In this document: positions 41,735-50,269 of the stretch, piece after piece
Position numbering within the stretch: the stretch's first letter is position 1
How the letters are laid out: each line of letters begins with the position of its first letter
From: Propionibacteriaceae bacterium UBA6238
GTDB taxonomy: Bacteria; Actinomycetota; Actinomycetes; Propionibacteriales; Propionibacteriaceae
Length of the DNA: 64,000 nt
Assembly: GCA_002441465.1 (NCBI GenBank)
Contig: DJWE01000067.1
Span: 23,676-87,675, forward strand
Direction of reading: 5' to 3'
Notes under the pieces: generated by a model
What the model was told of the DNA's origin: nothing
What the model saw: only the letters and a program-made list of their open reading frames with translations
Databases searched by the model: none
Translations under genes and position numbers: made by a program

Positions 41735-43603
41735 TCAATCGGCAGGACCAGCGGCGAGCGCGAGCAGTTCCTTGCGCTCCTTCTCCAGATTGACCAGGCT
41801 CGCGAACATCCGGTTGTAGGCGGGCTGGTCGTCGAGCGGGTTGGTGCGTTGCAGCTTCGACTTCAGCTCGGCGATGCTGCGGGACAGACTCTGGACCCGC
41901 AACTGCGCGGCGTACTCACGGGCATAGCCCTCGGTCGGCTCGCGAAGCACCGGTTCGACGGCGAGGGAGATCACCAACTGCTCCAGCACCGGGTCGGGGT
42001 TGGCGTCCAGGATGCGCTGCGTCCACGATCCCGTCCCTTCGGAGGCGGCGAGCACGGAAGCGAACAGTGCGCGATAGGCCGGATGCAGGAAGTCGTCCAC
42101 CCCGAGGTCGTTCCAGGAGGCGCTGAAGGTCTGCGGCGCCCGGACGATCAGGCGCAGCGTGCCCCGCTCGGCCTCGAGCCGGCGATCGCCGGGATCGGGC
42201 GTCGGCAGGCCGGGAACCGGCGCCGGCAGGCCGGGCAACGCATCGTCGGGCGACTGCTCCGGGCGTCGCTGGGGCGCCCGGGAATGCCGCTGCACAGTCA
42301 CCTTCACCTCACGGCGGACCTCCTCGGGGTCCATACCGAGCAGCTGCGCGAGCTCCCTGAGGTAGCCCGACACCAACGAGGCGTCGCGGATGCTGCTCAC
42401 CAGAGGGGCCGCAGCGCGGAGGGCGGCCAGGCGCCCGTCCGCCCGATCCAGGTCGTAGCCGGACAGCACATTGCGCATCACGAACCGGTACAGCGGGACT
42501 CGGCGTCCGACCAGCTCACGCAGCGCGGCATCTCCGTGCTGGATCCGCAGGTCGCACGGGTCCAGACCGGTCGGCTCCACTGCGACATAGGTCTGGGCGA
42601 GGAAGTTCTGGTCGCCCTTGAACACCTTCAGGGCCGCAGCCTGGCCCGCGGCGTCACCGTCGAAGGTGAAGACCACCTCACCGCCGGCGACGTCGCCGGT
42701 GCCGAGCAGCCGCTGCAGCAACCGGGCATGGTCGTCGCCGAAAGCCGTACCGCAGGACGCCACCGCCGTATCAACCCCGGCCAGATGGCAGGCCATCACG
42801 TCGGTGTAGCCCTCAACCACTACGGCCTGGCTCTTCTTGGCGATATTGGTCCGCGCCAAGTCGAGCCCGTAGAGCACGGTCGACTTCTTGTAGACGATGG
42901 TCTCGGGGGTATTCAGGTACTTGGCCGGCATCCGGTCGTCGTCGAAGATCTTGCGGGCGCCGAAACCGAGGACGGAACGTCCGGCGTCACGGATCGGCCA
43001 CAACACCCGTCCCTGGAAGAAGTCCCAGCCGTTCTCCCGGATCAAGCCGGCTTTGACCAGTTCCGCGTCGGTGAAGCCCTTCGCCTTCAGGTGCTGGCCG
43101 AGCTCACGTCCACCGGTGGGCGCAAAGCCGATCCCGAACTGTTCGGCCGCCGCCCGATCGAATCCTCGACCGTCGAGGAACTGCCGCCCGGGCAACCCGG
43201 ACGCTCCCAGCAGCCGGCCGGCAAAGAACTCTGCGGCGAGCTGGTTGGCCTCCAGCACCCGCAACCGCAGTCCCGGCTCCATCGGGGAGCCGCCACCGTC
43301 GGTGCGACGCAGCTGGACGCCGACCCGGTCGGCCAGGAACTCGACCGCCTCGCCGAAGCTGACGTTGCTGATCTTCTGGACGAAGCTGATCGCGTCCCCG
43401 CCCTCACCGCAGCCGAAGCAATGCCAGAAGCCTCGGGCGGGAGTGACGTGAAACGAAGGCGTCTTCTCGTCGTGGAACGGGCACAGTCCGGTCAGCGACC
43501 CGCCACCGGTGCGGCGCAGGGTCACGTAGGAGCCGACGACGTCCTCGATTCGGGTGCGCTCTCGAACGGTCGCCAGATCCTCCTCGTTGATCAGTCCGGC
43601 CAC
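41735..43603 (-). CDS. dnaG: DNA primase
   Basis: A 622-residue bacterial primase. The N-terminal CHC2 zinc finger reads CPFHDEKTPSFHVTP...FWHCFGCGEGGDAISFV (abbreviated; Cys, His, Cys, Cys ligands present). The TOPRIM core has VVVEGYTDVMA and the acidic FTFDGDAAGQAA. The C-terminal helicase-interaction domain is present. Length is normal. The gene precedes the dgt gene on the opposite side, the common dnaG-dgt neighbourhood, both on the minus strand. Confidence 0.95.
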   Translation of the reverse strand: MAGLINEEDLATVRERTRIEDVVGSYVTLRRTGGGSLTGLCPFHDEKTPSFHVTPARGFWHCFGCGEGGDAISFVQKISNVSFGEAVEFLADRVGVQLRRTDGGGSPMEPGLRLRVLEANQLAAEFFAGRLLGASGLPGRQFLDGRGFDRAAAEQFGIGFAPTGGRELGQHLKAKGFTDAELVKAGLIRENGWDFFQGRVLWPIRDAGRSVLGFGARKIFDDDRMPAKYLNTPETIVYKKSTVLYGLDLARTNIAKKSQAVVVEGYTDVMACHLAGVDTAVASCGTAFGDDHARLLQRLLGTGDVAGGEVVFTFDGDAAGQAAALKVFKGDQNFLAQTYVAVEPTGLDPCDLRIQHGDAALRELVGRRVPLYRFVMRNVLSGYDLDRADGRLAALRAAAPLVSSIRDASLVSGYLRELAQLLGMDPEEVRREVKVTVQRHSRAPQRRPEQSPDDALPGLPAPVPGLPTPDPGDRRLEAERGTLRLIVRAPQTFSASWNDLGVDDFLHPAYRALFASVLAASEGTGSWTQRILDANPDPVLEQLVISLAVEPVLREPTEGYAREYAAQLRVQSLSRSIAELKSKLQRTNPLDDQPAYNRMFASLVNLEKERKELLALAAGPAD

Positions 43604-43668
43604 GCCGTGATTCTAGGGCCCCCCACCCACGCCCGGTCGCCGTCCACGACACCCGGCGGCCGACACGC

Positions 43669-44793
43669 TCAGGCGCCGCGTCCGATTCCCTTCGGCAGCC
43701 GGTCGGGATCCCACCCGAGCAGGTCGACCGCGGTCTCGAACGCGAACCGGTCGGTCATCCCAGCCACGTAGGTGACGGCCGCACGGACGCGTCCCTGCGG
43801 ACCACGATCGGCGGGGACGAAGCCCGCCGGGAGCGACAGCGGGTGATCGGCGTAGTACTCCACCAAGCCGCGTAGTACGGAGATCACCGCCTCGGACTGC
43901 GCCAAGGAGTCGGGCCGGGTGTAGATCCGCTCGTAATTGAACGCGCGCAGCGCAGCCAGCGCGGACGCCGGTTCGGCGGCCATCGCGACCTCACCGCTGC
44001 GAGCCACCGTCGCGATCACCGCCCGCACGAAGGCGCCCAGTTGCGCGCGGCGCGTGCGTCCGACCGTCTCCACCACCTCGGCGGGCAGGTCGTCCAGGCT
44101 GACGATGCCTGCCGCCGCGGCATCCTCCAGGTCGTGGGCGCAATAGGCGATCCGGTCGGCCCAGCTCACGATCTCGCCCTCGACGGTGGAGGGCACCGGC
44201 CGCGACCACGAATGGTTGCGCACGCCGTCCAGGGTCTGGGCGCACAGGTTCAGGCCGGCCAGCACGACGTCGGCGCCCCACGGACCATGGTCGTAGCCAT
44301 CCGGAAGGAACGCATCGAAGGCGTCCTCGCTGGCGTGCCCGCCGGGCCCGTGGCCACAGTCGTGGCCGAGCGCGATCGCTTCGGCGAGAGTCGCGTTGGC
44401 GCCCACGCCGCGGGCGATCGAGGTGGCCACCTGCGCCACCTCCAGGGCATGGGTGAGCCGGGTGCGCTGATGGTCGGTGGGGAACACCACCACCTGCGTC
44501 TTGCCGGCGAGACGTCGGAACGCGGTCGAGTGGACGATCCGGTCCCGGTCGCGCTCGAAGCAGGTGCGTTCGGGATCGGGTTCCTCGCGGATCGCCCGAT
44601 CGCCGGCGCCCACGGCGCGCGCGGCACCAGGATCCAGGTGGGCGTCTTCCCACTCTTCGCGCTGCTCCCGCAGCACCGCCACGCCCGCACCGAGACGTCC
44701 GCCCGGCTCCGAGTGCGCCCGCACCCGCCGGTCGCCTGGGTGGCCGGCCATGGTCTGTGCCCAGGCGATCGCGCGCGGTTGCAGGTCTGGCAT
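43669..44793 (-). CDS. dgt: Deoxyguanosinetriphosphate triphosphohydrolase-like protein
   Basis: A 374-residue HD-domain dNTPase. The metal site is visible as RTRLTHALEVAQVA (first His), IALGHDCGHGPGGHASED (His-Asp and following His residues) and DRIAYCAHDLEDA (last Asp). It hydrolyses dNTPs to nucleosides and triphosphate, limiting the dNTP pool. The ATG at 44793 is chosen because the RIVHSTAFRRL segment lies about 90 residues in; the frame stays open further upstream without support. It lies upstream of dnaG. Confidence 0.92.
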   Translation of the reverse strand: MPDLQPRAIAWAQTMAGHPGDRRVRAHSEPGGRLGAGVAVLREQREEWEDAHLDPGAARAVGAGDRAIREEPDPERTCFERDRDRIVHSTAFRRLAGKTQVVVFPTDHQRTRLTHALEVAQVATSIARGVGANATLAEAIALGHDCGHGPGGHASEDAFDAFLPDGYDHGPWGADVVLAGLNLCAQTLDGVRNHSWSRPVPSTVEGEIVSWADRIAYCAHDLEDAAAAGIVSLDDLPAEVVETVGRTRRAQLGAFVRAVIATVARSGEVAMAAEPASALAALRAFNYERIYTRPDSLAQSEAVISVLRGLVEYYADHPLSLPAGFVPADRGPQGRVRAAVTYVAGMTDRFAFETAVDLLGWDPDRLPKGIGRGA

Positions 44794-44880
44794 GGCTCCA
44801 TCTTGGCAGCGGACGCCGATGAGGCGAACTGTCGACCTCCCGAACAGCCGAGAGCGGCTCCGCGGCGCTACCCTTCTGGC

Positions 44881-45732
44881 ATGTCGAACGAGCAGCCGAC
44901 CGGCGCGTCGCAGAGCCCCAAGGAGCCGGAAGCCTTCCCGCAACCCGGCACCGACAACCCGTCCGCGTCCCCGGTGTCGCAACCGCCGCAGAGCGCGGCC
45001 CCGCGGCCCTACCCCCAGCAGCCCTACGGCCAGCAGCCGGTCGCGCCGCAGGCGTACCCCGGGCAGCCCTATCCGCCGCAGCCCTACCCCCAGCAGCCCT
45101 ACGGCCAACAGCGGCCCTACCCCCAGCAGCCCTACCCCCAGCAGCCCTACGGCCAACAGGCCTATGGCCGGCAGCCCTATCCGCAGCAGCCCTACGGCCA
45201 GCAGCAGCCGACCAGCGCGGGTCCTGCGAACGCCGACCAGCGCAATCCCAACCCCTACCAGATCACCCACTACGCCGCGCAGTACGGCAGCCAGCCGCAG
45301 GCGGCGTACCCTCCGTCGGCCTATCCGTCCCCGGCCTCCGCGATGCCCGGCCAGAAGCCGGTCCGCAGTCCCCTGCTCGGCCTGATCTCCCTGACCGTGC
45401 TGGTCCTGAGCGTGGTGGCGGGGAGTATCGCGGGCTACCAGGTGATGGAACTCATGGTCAACGTGATGGTTTCCATGGGTATGACCGATGTCGATCAGAC
45501 CGCGCTCGCGCAGATCCTCCAGCAACAGCTCATGACGAACTACCCGGGGCAGACCATCCTGCTCAACGTCACCGGCTGGGCCGGCTTCGCGGCCTGGATC
45601 GGAGGCATCGTTGCCGCCGCGACGAACCGTGGCCGGCTGTGGGGCATTCTCACGATCATCCTGGGTGTGATCACCCCGGTGATCATTTTCGCGGTCGCCT
45701 TCGCCGCCATGGGGCCGATCCTGCGCGCCTGA
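44881..45732 (+). CDS. Pro/Gln/Tyr-repeat membrane protein
   Basis: A 283-residue protein. Residues about 1-160 are disordered and cytoplasmic, with repeats of PYPQQPYGQQ (at least five). The C-terminal part has three or four membrane helices (LLGLISLTVLVLSVVAGSIAGY, GWAGFAAWIGGIVAA, GILTIILGVITPVIIFAVAF, each shown in part). Such tail-plus-helices proteins are common in actinobacteria and lack a known role. ATG at 44881. The DNA repeats make the region prone to length change. Confidence 0.75.
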   Translation: MSNEQPTGASQSPKEPEAFPQPGTDNPSASPVSQPPQSAAPRPYPQQPYGQQPVAPQAYPGQPYPPQPYPQQPYGQQRPYPQQPYPQQPYGQQAYGRQPYPQQPYGQQQPTSAGPANADQRNPNPYQITHYAAQYGSQPQAAYPPSAYPSPASAMPGQKPVRSPLLGLISLTVLVLSVVAGSIAGYQVMELMVNVMVSMGMTDVDQTALAQILQQQLMTNYPGQTILLNVTGWAGFAAWIGGIVAAATNRGRLWGILTIILGVITPVIIFAVAFAAMGPILRA

Positions 45733-45864
45733 GCTCGGCCTGTTCCGCCTGCCCGCCGGACGCGGTGCGGGCGCGTCGTTGCGCGCCACGGGAGCGACCG
45801 CTGCGGCGGTGAGCGCAACGTAACGCTTCCATAACGAGCTGGGCGAACCCTTGCTCCTTATTGA

Positions 45865-45883
45865 GTTAGTAAGGTTTACTAAC
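45865..45883 (+). promoter_or_regulatory. Perfect ROK-type operator
   Basis: gttagtaaggtttactaac has perfect 8-bp arms around a 3-bp centre, and ends 4 bp before the start codon of the ROK repressor gene. The sequence is of the type TTAGTAA-n-TTACTAA bound by NagC/XylR-like ROK repressors. It very likely mediates autorepression of the amino-sugar operon. Confidence 0.75.
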
Positions 45884-45887
45884 CAAC

Positions 45888-46994
45888 ATGCAGGAGCCGA
45901 TTCGCCGCACGCTGCGTCCCGAGGACGCCCGTCGAAGCAACCTCGCTGTGGTGCTGCGCGCGATCTACAACGACTCCCAACTGTCTCGGGCCGACCTCGC
46001 CCGCGCCACCGGCCTCACCAAGGTGACCGTCTCCGACCTGGTCGCCGAACTCATGTCCGGCGGACTCGTCTCCGAATCCGGCACCAGCGGCAACGTGCGT
46101 CCGGGAAAGCCCTCCACCCTGCTCACCTTCAACGCCACCGCGCGCGACATCCTCGCCATGGACCTGTCCGCCCGCGATCAGCTCCGAGGTGCGGTCTTGA
46201 GCCTGCGCGGAGAACCGATCCTCACTCGCGTCCGTCCCCTCGACGGGGCCTTCGGCGACGACGCCCTCGTCGCGGCCCGCGAACTCGCCGCCGAGCTCAA
46301 GCAGGCGGCCGTCCACCCGGTGCTCGGCCTCGGAGTGGGCACTCCGGGAACGGTGAACACCGCAGGCTCCGTGCTCGCCGCACCCAACCTGCACTGGCAC
46401 AACCTTCCCCTGCAGGAGATCCTGCACGACGATCTCGGTCTCCCGGTGCGGGTCGAGAACGACGCCAATGTGGCCGTACTCGCCGAGCGGCGCTTCGCCG
46501 GAGGCCCCGACGATCTGGTTCGCATCCAGCTTTCCCGCGGTGTCGGTGCCGGCCTGCTGGTGGGCGGACGTCTCGTCCACGGGGCTGCCAGCGACGCCGG
46601 TGAGATCGGACACGTCGTGGTCGACGAGGCCGGCGGCGTGTGCGGGTGCGGCAAGGTCGGCTGCCTGGAGACCTGGGCTTCGGTGCCGGCGCTCACCGCA
46701 CGGATCCAGGCCGATCCCGACCGCAGGGACGCGCTGCTCGCCGAGGCCGGCCACCGGCTGGGCCTCGCACTCGCCCCGGTCGTCGGCATGCTCGGCCTCC
46801 AGCACATCGTGATCGGCGGCCCCAGCCAGATCGCCGCCACTCCCCTGCTCGACGCCGCCCGCACCTGCATCGCCGATCGCACCCGCTCGGAGTTCCGTCC
46901 CGAACTCGAACTCGTCGCCAGCCCGCTCGGGGCGGACGCCGTCCTGCTCGGCGCGGCCGCTCTGGTGCTGCTCGGTGAACTCGGAGTCGGCTGA
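45888..46994 (+). CDS. ROK-family transcriptional repressor
   Basis: A 368-residue regulator. The N-terminal winged helix reads LSRADLARATGLTKVTVSDL (about 32-51), followed by the ROK sugar-binding domain. It has the zinc-site pattern CGCGKVGCLETW and GLGVGTPGTVN in the ATP/sugar region. A GlcNAc-type effector is suggested by the downstream genes. ATG at 45888 lies right behind the operator. It is the first gene of an operon reaching the ROK kinase. Confidence 0.88.
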   Translation: MQEPIRRTLRPEDARRSNLAVVLRAIYNDSQLSRADLARATGLTKVTVSDLVAELMSGGLVSESGTSGNVRPGKPSTLLTFNATARDILAMDLSARDQLRGAVLSLRGEPILTRVRPLDGAFGDDALVAARELAAELKQAAVHPVLGLGVGTPGTVNTAGSVLAAPNLHWHNLPLQEILHDDLGLPVRVENDANVAVLAERRFAGGPDDLVRIQLSRGVGAGLLVGGRLVHGAASDAGEIGHVVVDEAGGVCGCGKVGCLETWASVPALTARIQADPDRRDALLAEAGHRLGLALAPVVGMLGLQHIVIGGPSQIAATPLLDAARTCIADRTRSEFRPELELVASPLGADAVLLGAAALVLLGELGVG

Positions 46995-47039
46995 CTCGCC
47001 AAGACCCTTCCTCGTCCTGTCCAACCCGAAAGGAAAGCA

Positions 47040-48374
47040 ATGAAGAAGATGCTGTCGGTGGTCGCACTCGCGACCGCCTCGGCCCTGGCCCTCGGCGGGT
47101 GCGCATCCGGCACCACCAGCAGCCCGAGCGCTTCTGCGGCCCAGAACATCACCTTGTGGCTGGCCGGGGGCGACACCCCCGACACGCTGCGCGACTACCT
47201 CAAGACCACCTACAACGCCAAGACCGGCGGCACCCTCACCATCGAGGAGCAGTCCTGGGGGGATCTGGTCACCAAGCTCACCACCGCGCTGCCCGACGCC
47301 AACAACACTCCGGACGTGGTCGAGGTCGGCAACACCCAGTCGCCCACCTTCACCAATGTCGGCGCCTTCTCCGACATCTCCGACATGTACTCCGAACTGG
47401 GCGGCGACAAGCTGCTCCCCTCGTTCGTCGAGGTCGGCAAGGTGGACGGCAAGAACTACACGCTGCCGTACTACTTCGGCTCGCGCTACATGTTCTACCG
47501 CAAGGACATCTGGAAGGCCGCCGGCGTCGAGGTACCGACCACGCTGGACGCCTTCAACGCCGCAGTGAAGACGATCACCGAGAAGAACCCCAAGAAGATC
47601 AAGGACTTCTCCGGCTTCTTCCTCGGTGGCCAGGACTGGCGCAACGGCATCTCCTGGATCTTCGCCAACGGCGGCGACCTCGCCACCGTCGACAACGGCA
47701 CCTGGACCTCAACCTTGTCCAGTGAGAACAGCGTCAAGGGCCTGACCCAGCTGCAGGAGCTCTACCAGAGCGCGTCCCACGCCCCGAAGACGATGACCGA
47801 CCAGTCGGTGTACCTGTACCTGAACGACTCCGACGTCCTCACCGGGTCCGACAACTCCAAGACCAAGACCAGCCTCGCCGCCGCCACCGTGATGGCACCG
47901 GGCTGGGCGCACTGGTCGATCGGCGACCTGGCCAAGAAGGACGGCAAGGAGGTCCGGGAGTGGAACGATGCGACCTTCGGCGTCTTCGCCCTGCCGGGCA
48001 ACGACGGCAAGCCGGCCCCGGTATTCGCCGGCGGCTCCAACATCGGCATCTCGGCGGCATCGAAGAACCAGGCGGGCGCCCGCGAGCTGCTGAAGATCAT
48101 CTTCAGCCCCGAGTACCAGCAGATGCTGGGCAAGAACGGCCTCGGCCCGGCCAACTCCGACTACACCTCGAGCCTGGGCGATGACCAGTTCGCGAAGGCG
48201 CTGATCGAGTCTGCGTCCAACTCCAGGCTCACCCCGGCAGCCCCGGGCTGGGCCACCGTCGAGGCCTCGGGCAAGCTGGAGGAGTTCTTCCAGAAGGTCG
48301 CCGAGGGCGGGGACGTCGCCACCCTGGCCAAGCAGTACGACGACATCCTCACCCCGATGCTGAACGGCAAGTAA
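47040..48374 (+). CDS. Sugar ABC substrate-binding lipoprotein (chitooligosaccharide type likely)
   Basis: A 444-residue exported lipoprotein. MKKMLSVVALATASALALGG is followed by the lipobox LGGC with the lipid-anchored Cys near residue 21. It has the family 1 solute-binding fold, with PDVVEVGNTQSPTFT and YYFGSRYMFYRKDIW in the cleft region. The size and neighbours resemble DasA/NgcE systems for chitobiose or GlcNAc. AAAGGAAAGCA precedes the ATG at 47040. A large hairpin follows the stop. The exact ligand is inference from the linked GH3 enzyme and ROK kinase. Confidence 0.88.
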   Translation: MKKMLSVVALATASALALGGCASGTTSSPSASAAQNITLWLAGGDTPDTLRDYLKTTYNAKTGGTLTIEEQSWGDLVTKLTTALPDANNTPDVVEVGNTQSPTFTNVGAFSDISDMYSELGGDKLLPSFVEVGKVDGKNYTLPYYFGSRYMFYRKDIWKAAGVEVPTTLDAFNAAVKTITEKNPKKIKDFSGFFLGGQDWRNGISWIFANGGDLATVDNGTWTSTLSSENSVKGLTQLQELYQSASHAPKTMTDQSVYLYLNDSDVLTGSDNSKTKTSLAAATVMAPGWAHWSIGDLAKKDGKEVREWNDATFGVFALPGNDGKPAPVFAGGSNIGISAASKNQAGARELLKIIFSPEYQQMLGKNGLGPANSDYTSSLGDDQFAKALIESASNSRLTPAAPGWATVEASGKLEEFFQKVAEGGDVATLAKQYDDILTPMLNGK

Positions 48375-48392
48375 TTCGCCGTCCACCCCTCC

Positions 48393-48442
48393 GAGTTGTC
48401 AGGGTCTGGCGTCGCCGCACCGACGCCGGACCCTGGCAACTC
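48393..48442 (+). terminator. Intercistronic hairpin after binding protein
   Basis: A 22-bp stem with two G-U wobbles (arms 48393-48414 and 48421-48442) and a 6-nt loop lies between the binding-protein and first permease genes. It is a likely partial terminator or mRNA stabiliser and parallels the hairpin at 2252-2286. Confidence 0.65.
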
Positions 48443-48475
48443 CGCTGTTGAGTGCCATCTGAGAGGCTTGCAGAG

Positions 48476-49417
48476 ATGACTGTGCTCTCGCCCACCCGCC
48501 AACAGGCGGTGGCGCCGGAACCCGAACCGCGGCACCGCCGGCCCTCCCCCGCGCCATACCTGCTGCTGGTGCCGACCATCGCCATCCTGCTGCTGGCGCT
48601 CGGCTACCCGCTGGCGTGGCAGTTCTGGACGTCCGCCCAGAAGTTCGGCCTCGCCCAGCAGTTCGGACGCCCGCCCCAGTTTGTCGGGATGGCCAACTAC
48701 GTCCAGCTGTTCACCGACCCGCAGACCTGGGCAGTGGTCGGCCGCTCGATCGCGTTCTGCCTGGTCAACGCGGCGATCACGGTCGTGCTCGGAGTGCTGA
48801 TCGCACTGCTGATGAACGCGGTCGGTACGCTCCCGCGGCTGACCCTCCAGGTCGCCATGCTGCTCGCCTGGGCGATGCCGGTGATCGCGTCCATGACCGT
48901 GTGGATCTGGCTGTTCGACTGGCACCGTGGCGTGATCAACTGGCTGCTCACCGCGGCCGGTCTGGACTTCACCAACCACAACTGGCTCGAGCAGCCGCTG
49001 AGCTTCTACTTCGTGGCCACCGTGATCGTGGTCTGGATGTCGGTCCCGTTCGTGGCGTTCTCGGTCTACGCCGGACTCACCCAGATCTCCGAGGAGGTGA
49101 TGGAGGCCGCTGCGCTCGATGGCGCCTCGCCCCGGCAGCGGTTCTTCGCGATCGTGCTGCCGATGATCCGGCCCGTACTGATGATCGTCGCCCTGCTGCA
49201 GGTGATCTGGGACCTGCGCGTGTTCGCCCAGATCAAGATGCTCCAGGACGCCGGGGCACCCACAGCCTCCACCGACCTGCTCGGCACCTACATTTACCGG
49301 CTCGGCGTCGGTGCGTCCGACTTCGGCATGGCCTCGGCCCTGTCGATCTTCGTGCTCGTCCTCACCGTCGCGCTGAGCTTCTTCTACGTGCTGCACCTGA
49401 TGAAGGAGGACGCGTGA
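48476..49417 (+). CDS. Sugar ABC permease, first subunit
   Basis: A 313-residue MalF-like CUT1 permease with six helices and an EAA loop (EVMEAAALDGASPRQRFFAIVLP, abbreviated). It has an N-terminal cytoplasmic lead of about 25 residues rich in Pro, Arg and Glu. The start is the ATG at 48476 with an AGAG ribosome site nearby; a GTG at 48452 is possible. Its stop overlaps the next start by GTGA (4 bp). Confidence 0.9.
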   Translation: MTVLSPTRQQAVAPEPEPRHRRPSPAPYLLLVPTIAILLLALGYPLAWQFWTSAQKFGLAQQFGRPPQFVGMANYVQLFTDPQTWAVVGRSIAFCLVNAAITVVLGVLIALLMNAVGTLPRLTLQVAMLLAWAMPVIASMTVWIWLFDWHRGVINWLLTAAGLDFTNHNWLEQPLSFYFVATVIVVWMSVPFVAFSVYAGLTQISEEVMEAAALDGASPRQRFFAIVLPMIRPVLMIVALLQVIWDLRVFAQIKMLQDAGAPTASTDLLGTYIYRLGVGASDFGMASALSIFVLVLTVALSFFYVLHLMKEDA

Positions 49418-50268
49418 CCCGCACACACCGTCGCCGGATCCGCCCTGGTCGGCTGGTCGCGAGCGTCATCGCGATTCTGGTCGCGCTGGCGTGGGTGTTC
49501 CCGGTCTACTGGATGCTGAACTCCTCGTTGCTGCCGAACACGGTGCTCACCTCCACCACCCCCCGGTTCTGGCCGTGGGGCGGCTCCCTGGACAACTTCG
49601 CCGCGGTCTTCGCCGAAGGCACGTTCTGGCCGGCGCTCGGAATGAGCCTCGCGATCACCCTGACCACGGTTGCGTTCTGCCTGCTGTTCGCGTTCCTGGC
49701 CGCGCTGGCGATCAGCCGGTTCCGGTTCCGCGGCCGCGCGTCCTTCGTGTTGGCCGTGCTGTTCATCCAGATGCTGCCCGCCGAGGGCCTGTTCATCGCC
49801 CAGTACAAGCTGATGAGCTCGCTGAACCTGCTGAACTCGGTGGTCGGCGTGTCCATCCTCTACATCGCCGCCGTGGTGCCGTTCACGATCTGGATGCTGC
49901 GAGGCTTCGTGGCCGGCGTGCCGATGGAACTGGAGGAGGCCGCGATGGTGGACGGGCTGAGCCGCACCCAGGCCTTCTTCCGGATCACGTTCCCGCTACT
50001 CGCGCCGGGACTGGTCGCGTCCGGGGTGTACGCGTTCCTGCAGGCGTGGAACGAGTTCACCGTGGCACTGGTGATCCTGCAGAAGGAGGAGTACCGCACG
50101 TTGCCGTTGTGGCTGCGCGGATTCGTCCAGGCCAGTGCCAGCCGGGCCACTGACTGGGGCCAGGTGATGGCGGCGTCCACGCTGGTCGCGGTGCCGGTGA
50201 TCATCTTCTTCCTGATCGTGCAGGGACGGCTCACCTCCGGCCTGGTGGCCGGGGCGGTGAAGGGCTGA
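49414..50268 (+). CDS. Sugar ABC permease, second subunit
   Basis: A 284-residue MalG-like permease with a basic N-terminus (MTRTHRRRIRPGR), six helices, the EAA loop ELEEAAMVDGLSRTQAFFRI and the ending GLVAGAVKG. GTG at 49414, with GAAGGAGG upstream, overlaps the previous stop. Partner of the first permease; no ATPase gene in the operon. Followed 1 bp later by the GH3 gene. Confidence 0.9.
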   Translation: MTRTHRRRIRPGRLVASVIAILVALAWVFPVYWMLNSSLLPNTVLTSTTPRFWPWGGSLDNFAAVFAEGTFWPALGMSLAITLTTVAFCLLFAFLAALAISRFRFRGRASFVLAVLFIQMLPAEGLFIAQYKLMSSLNLLNSVVGVSILYIAAVVPFTIWMLRGFVAGVPMELEEAAMVDGLSRTQAFFRITFPLLAPGLVASGVYAFLQAWNEFTVALVILQKEEYRTLPLWLRGFVQASASRATDWGQVMAASTLVAVPVIIFFLIVQGRLTSGLVAGAVKG

Positions 50269-50269
50269 C

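Noticed and set aside
41651..43771. A 706-codon plus-strand frame opposite dnaG
   Set aside because: Antisense shadow of the primase gene, whose zinc finger and TOPRIM motifs are intact.
44990..45215. Tandem DNA repeats in the PYPQQPYGQQ region as a separate repeat element
   Set aside because: The repeats are explained by the coded low-complexity protein tail and stay in frame.
44794..45789. N-terminal extension of the dgt frame up to 45789
   Set aside because: It runs antisense through the Pro/Gln/Tyr-repeat membrane protein gene and is Gly/Arg/Leu repetitive. The true start fits 44793.
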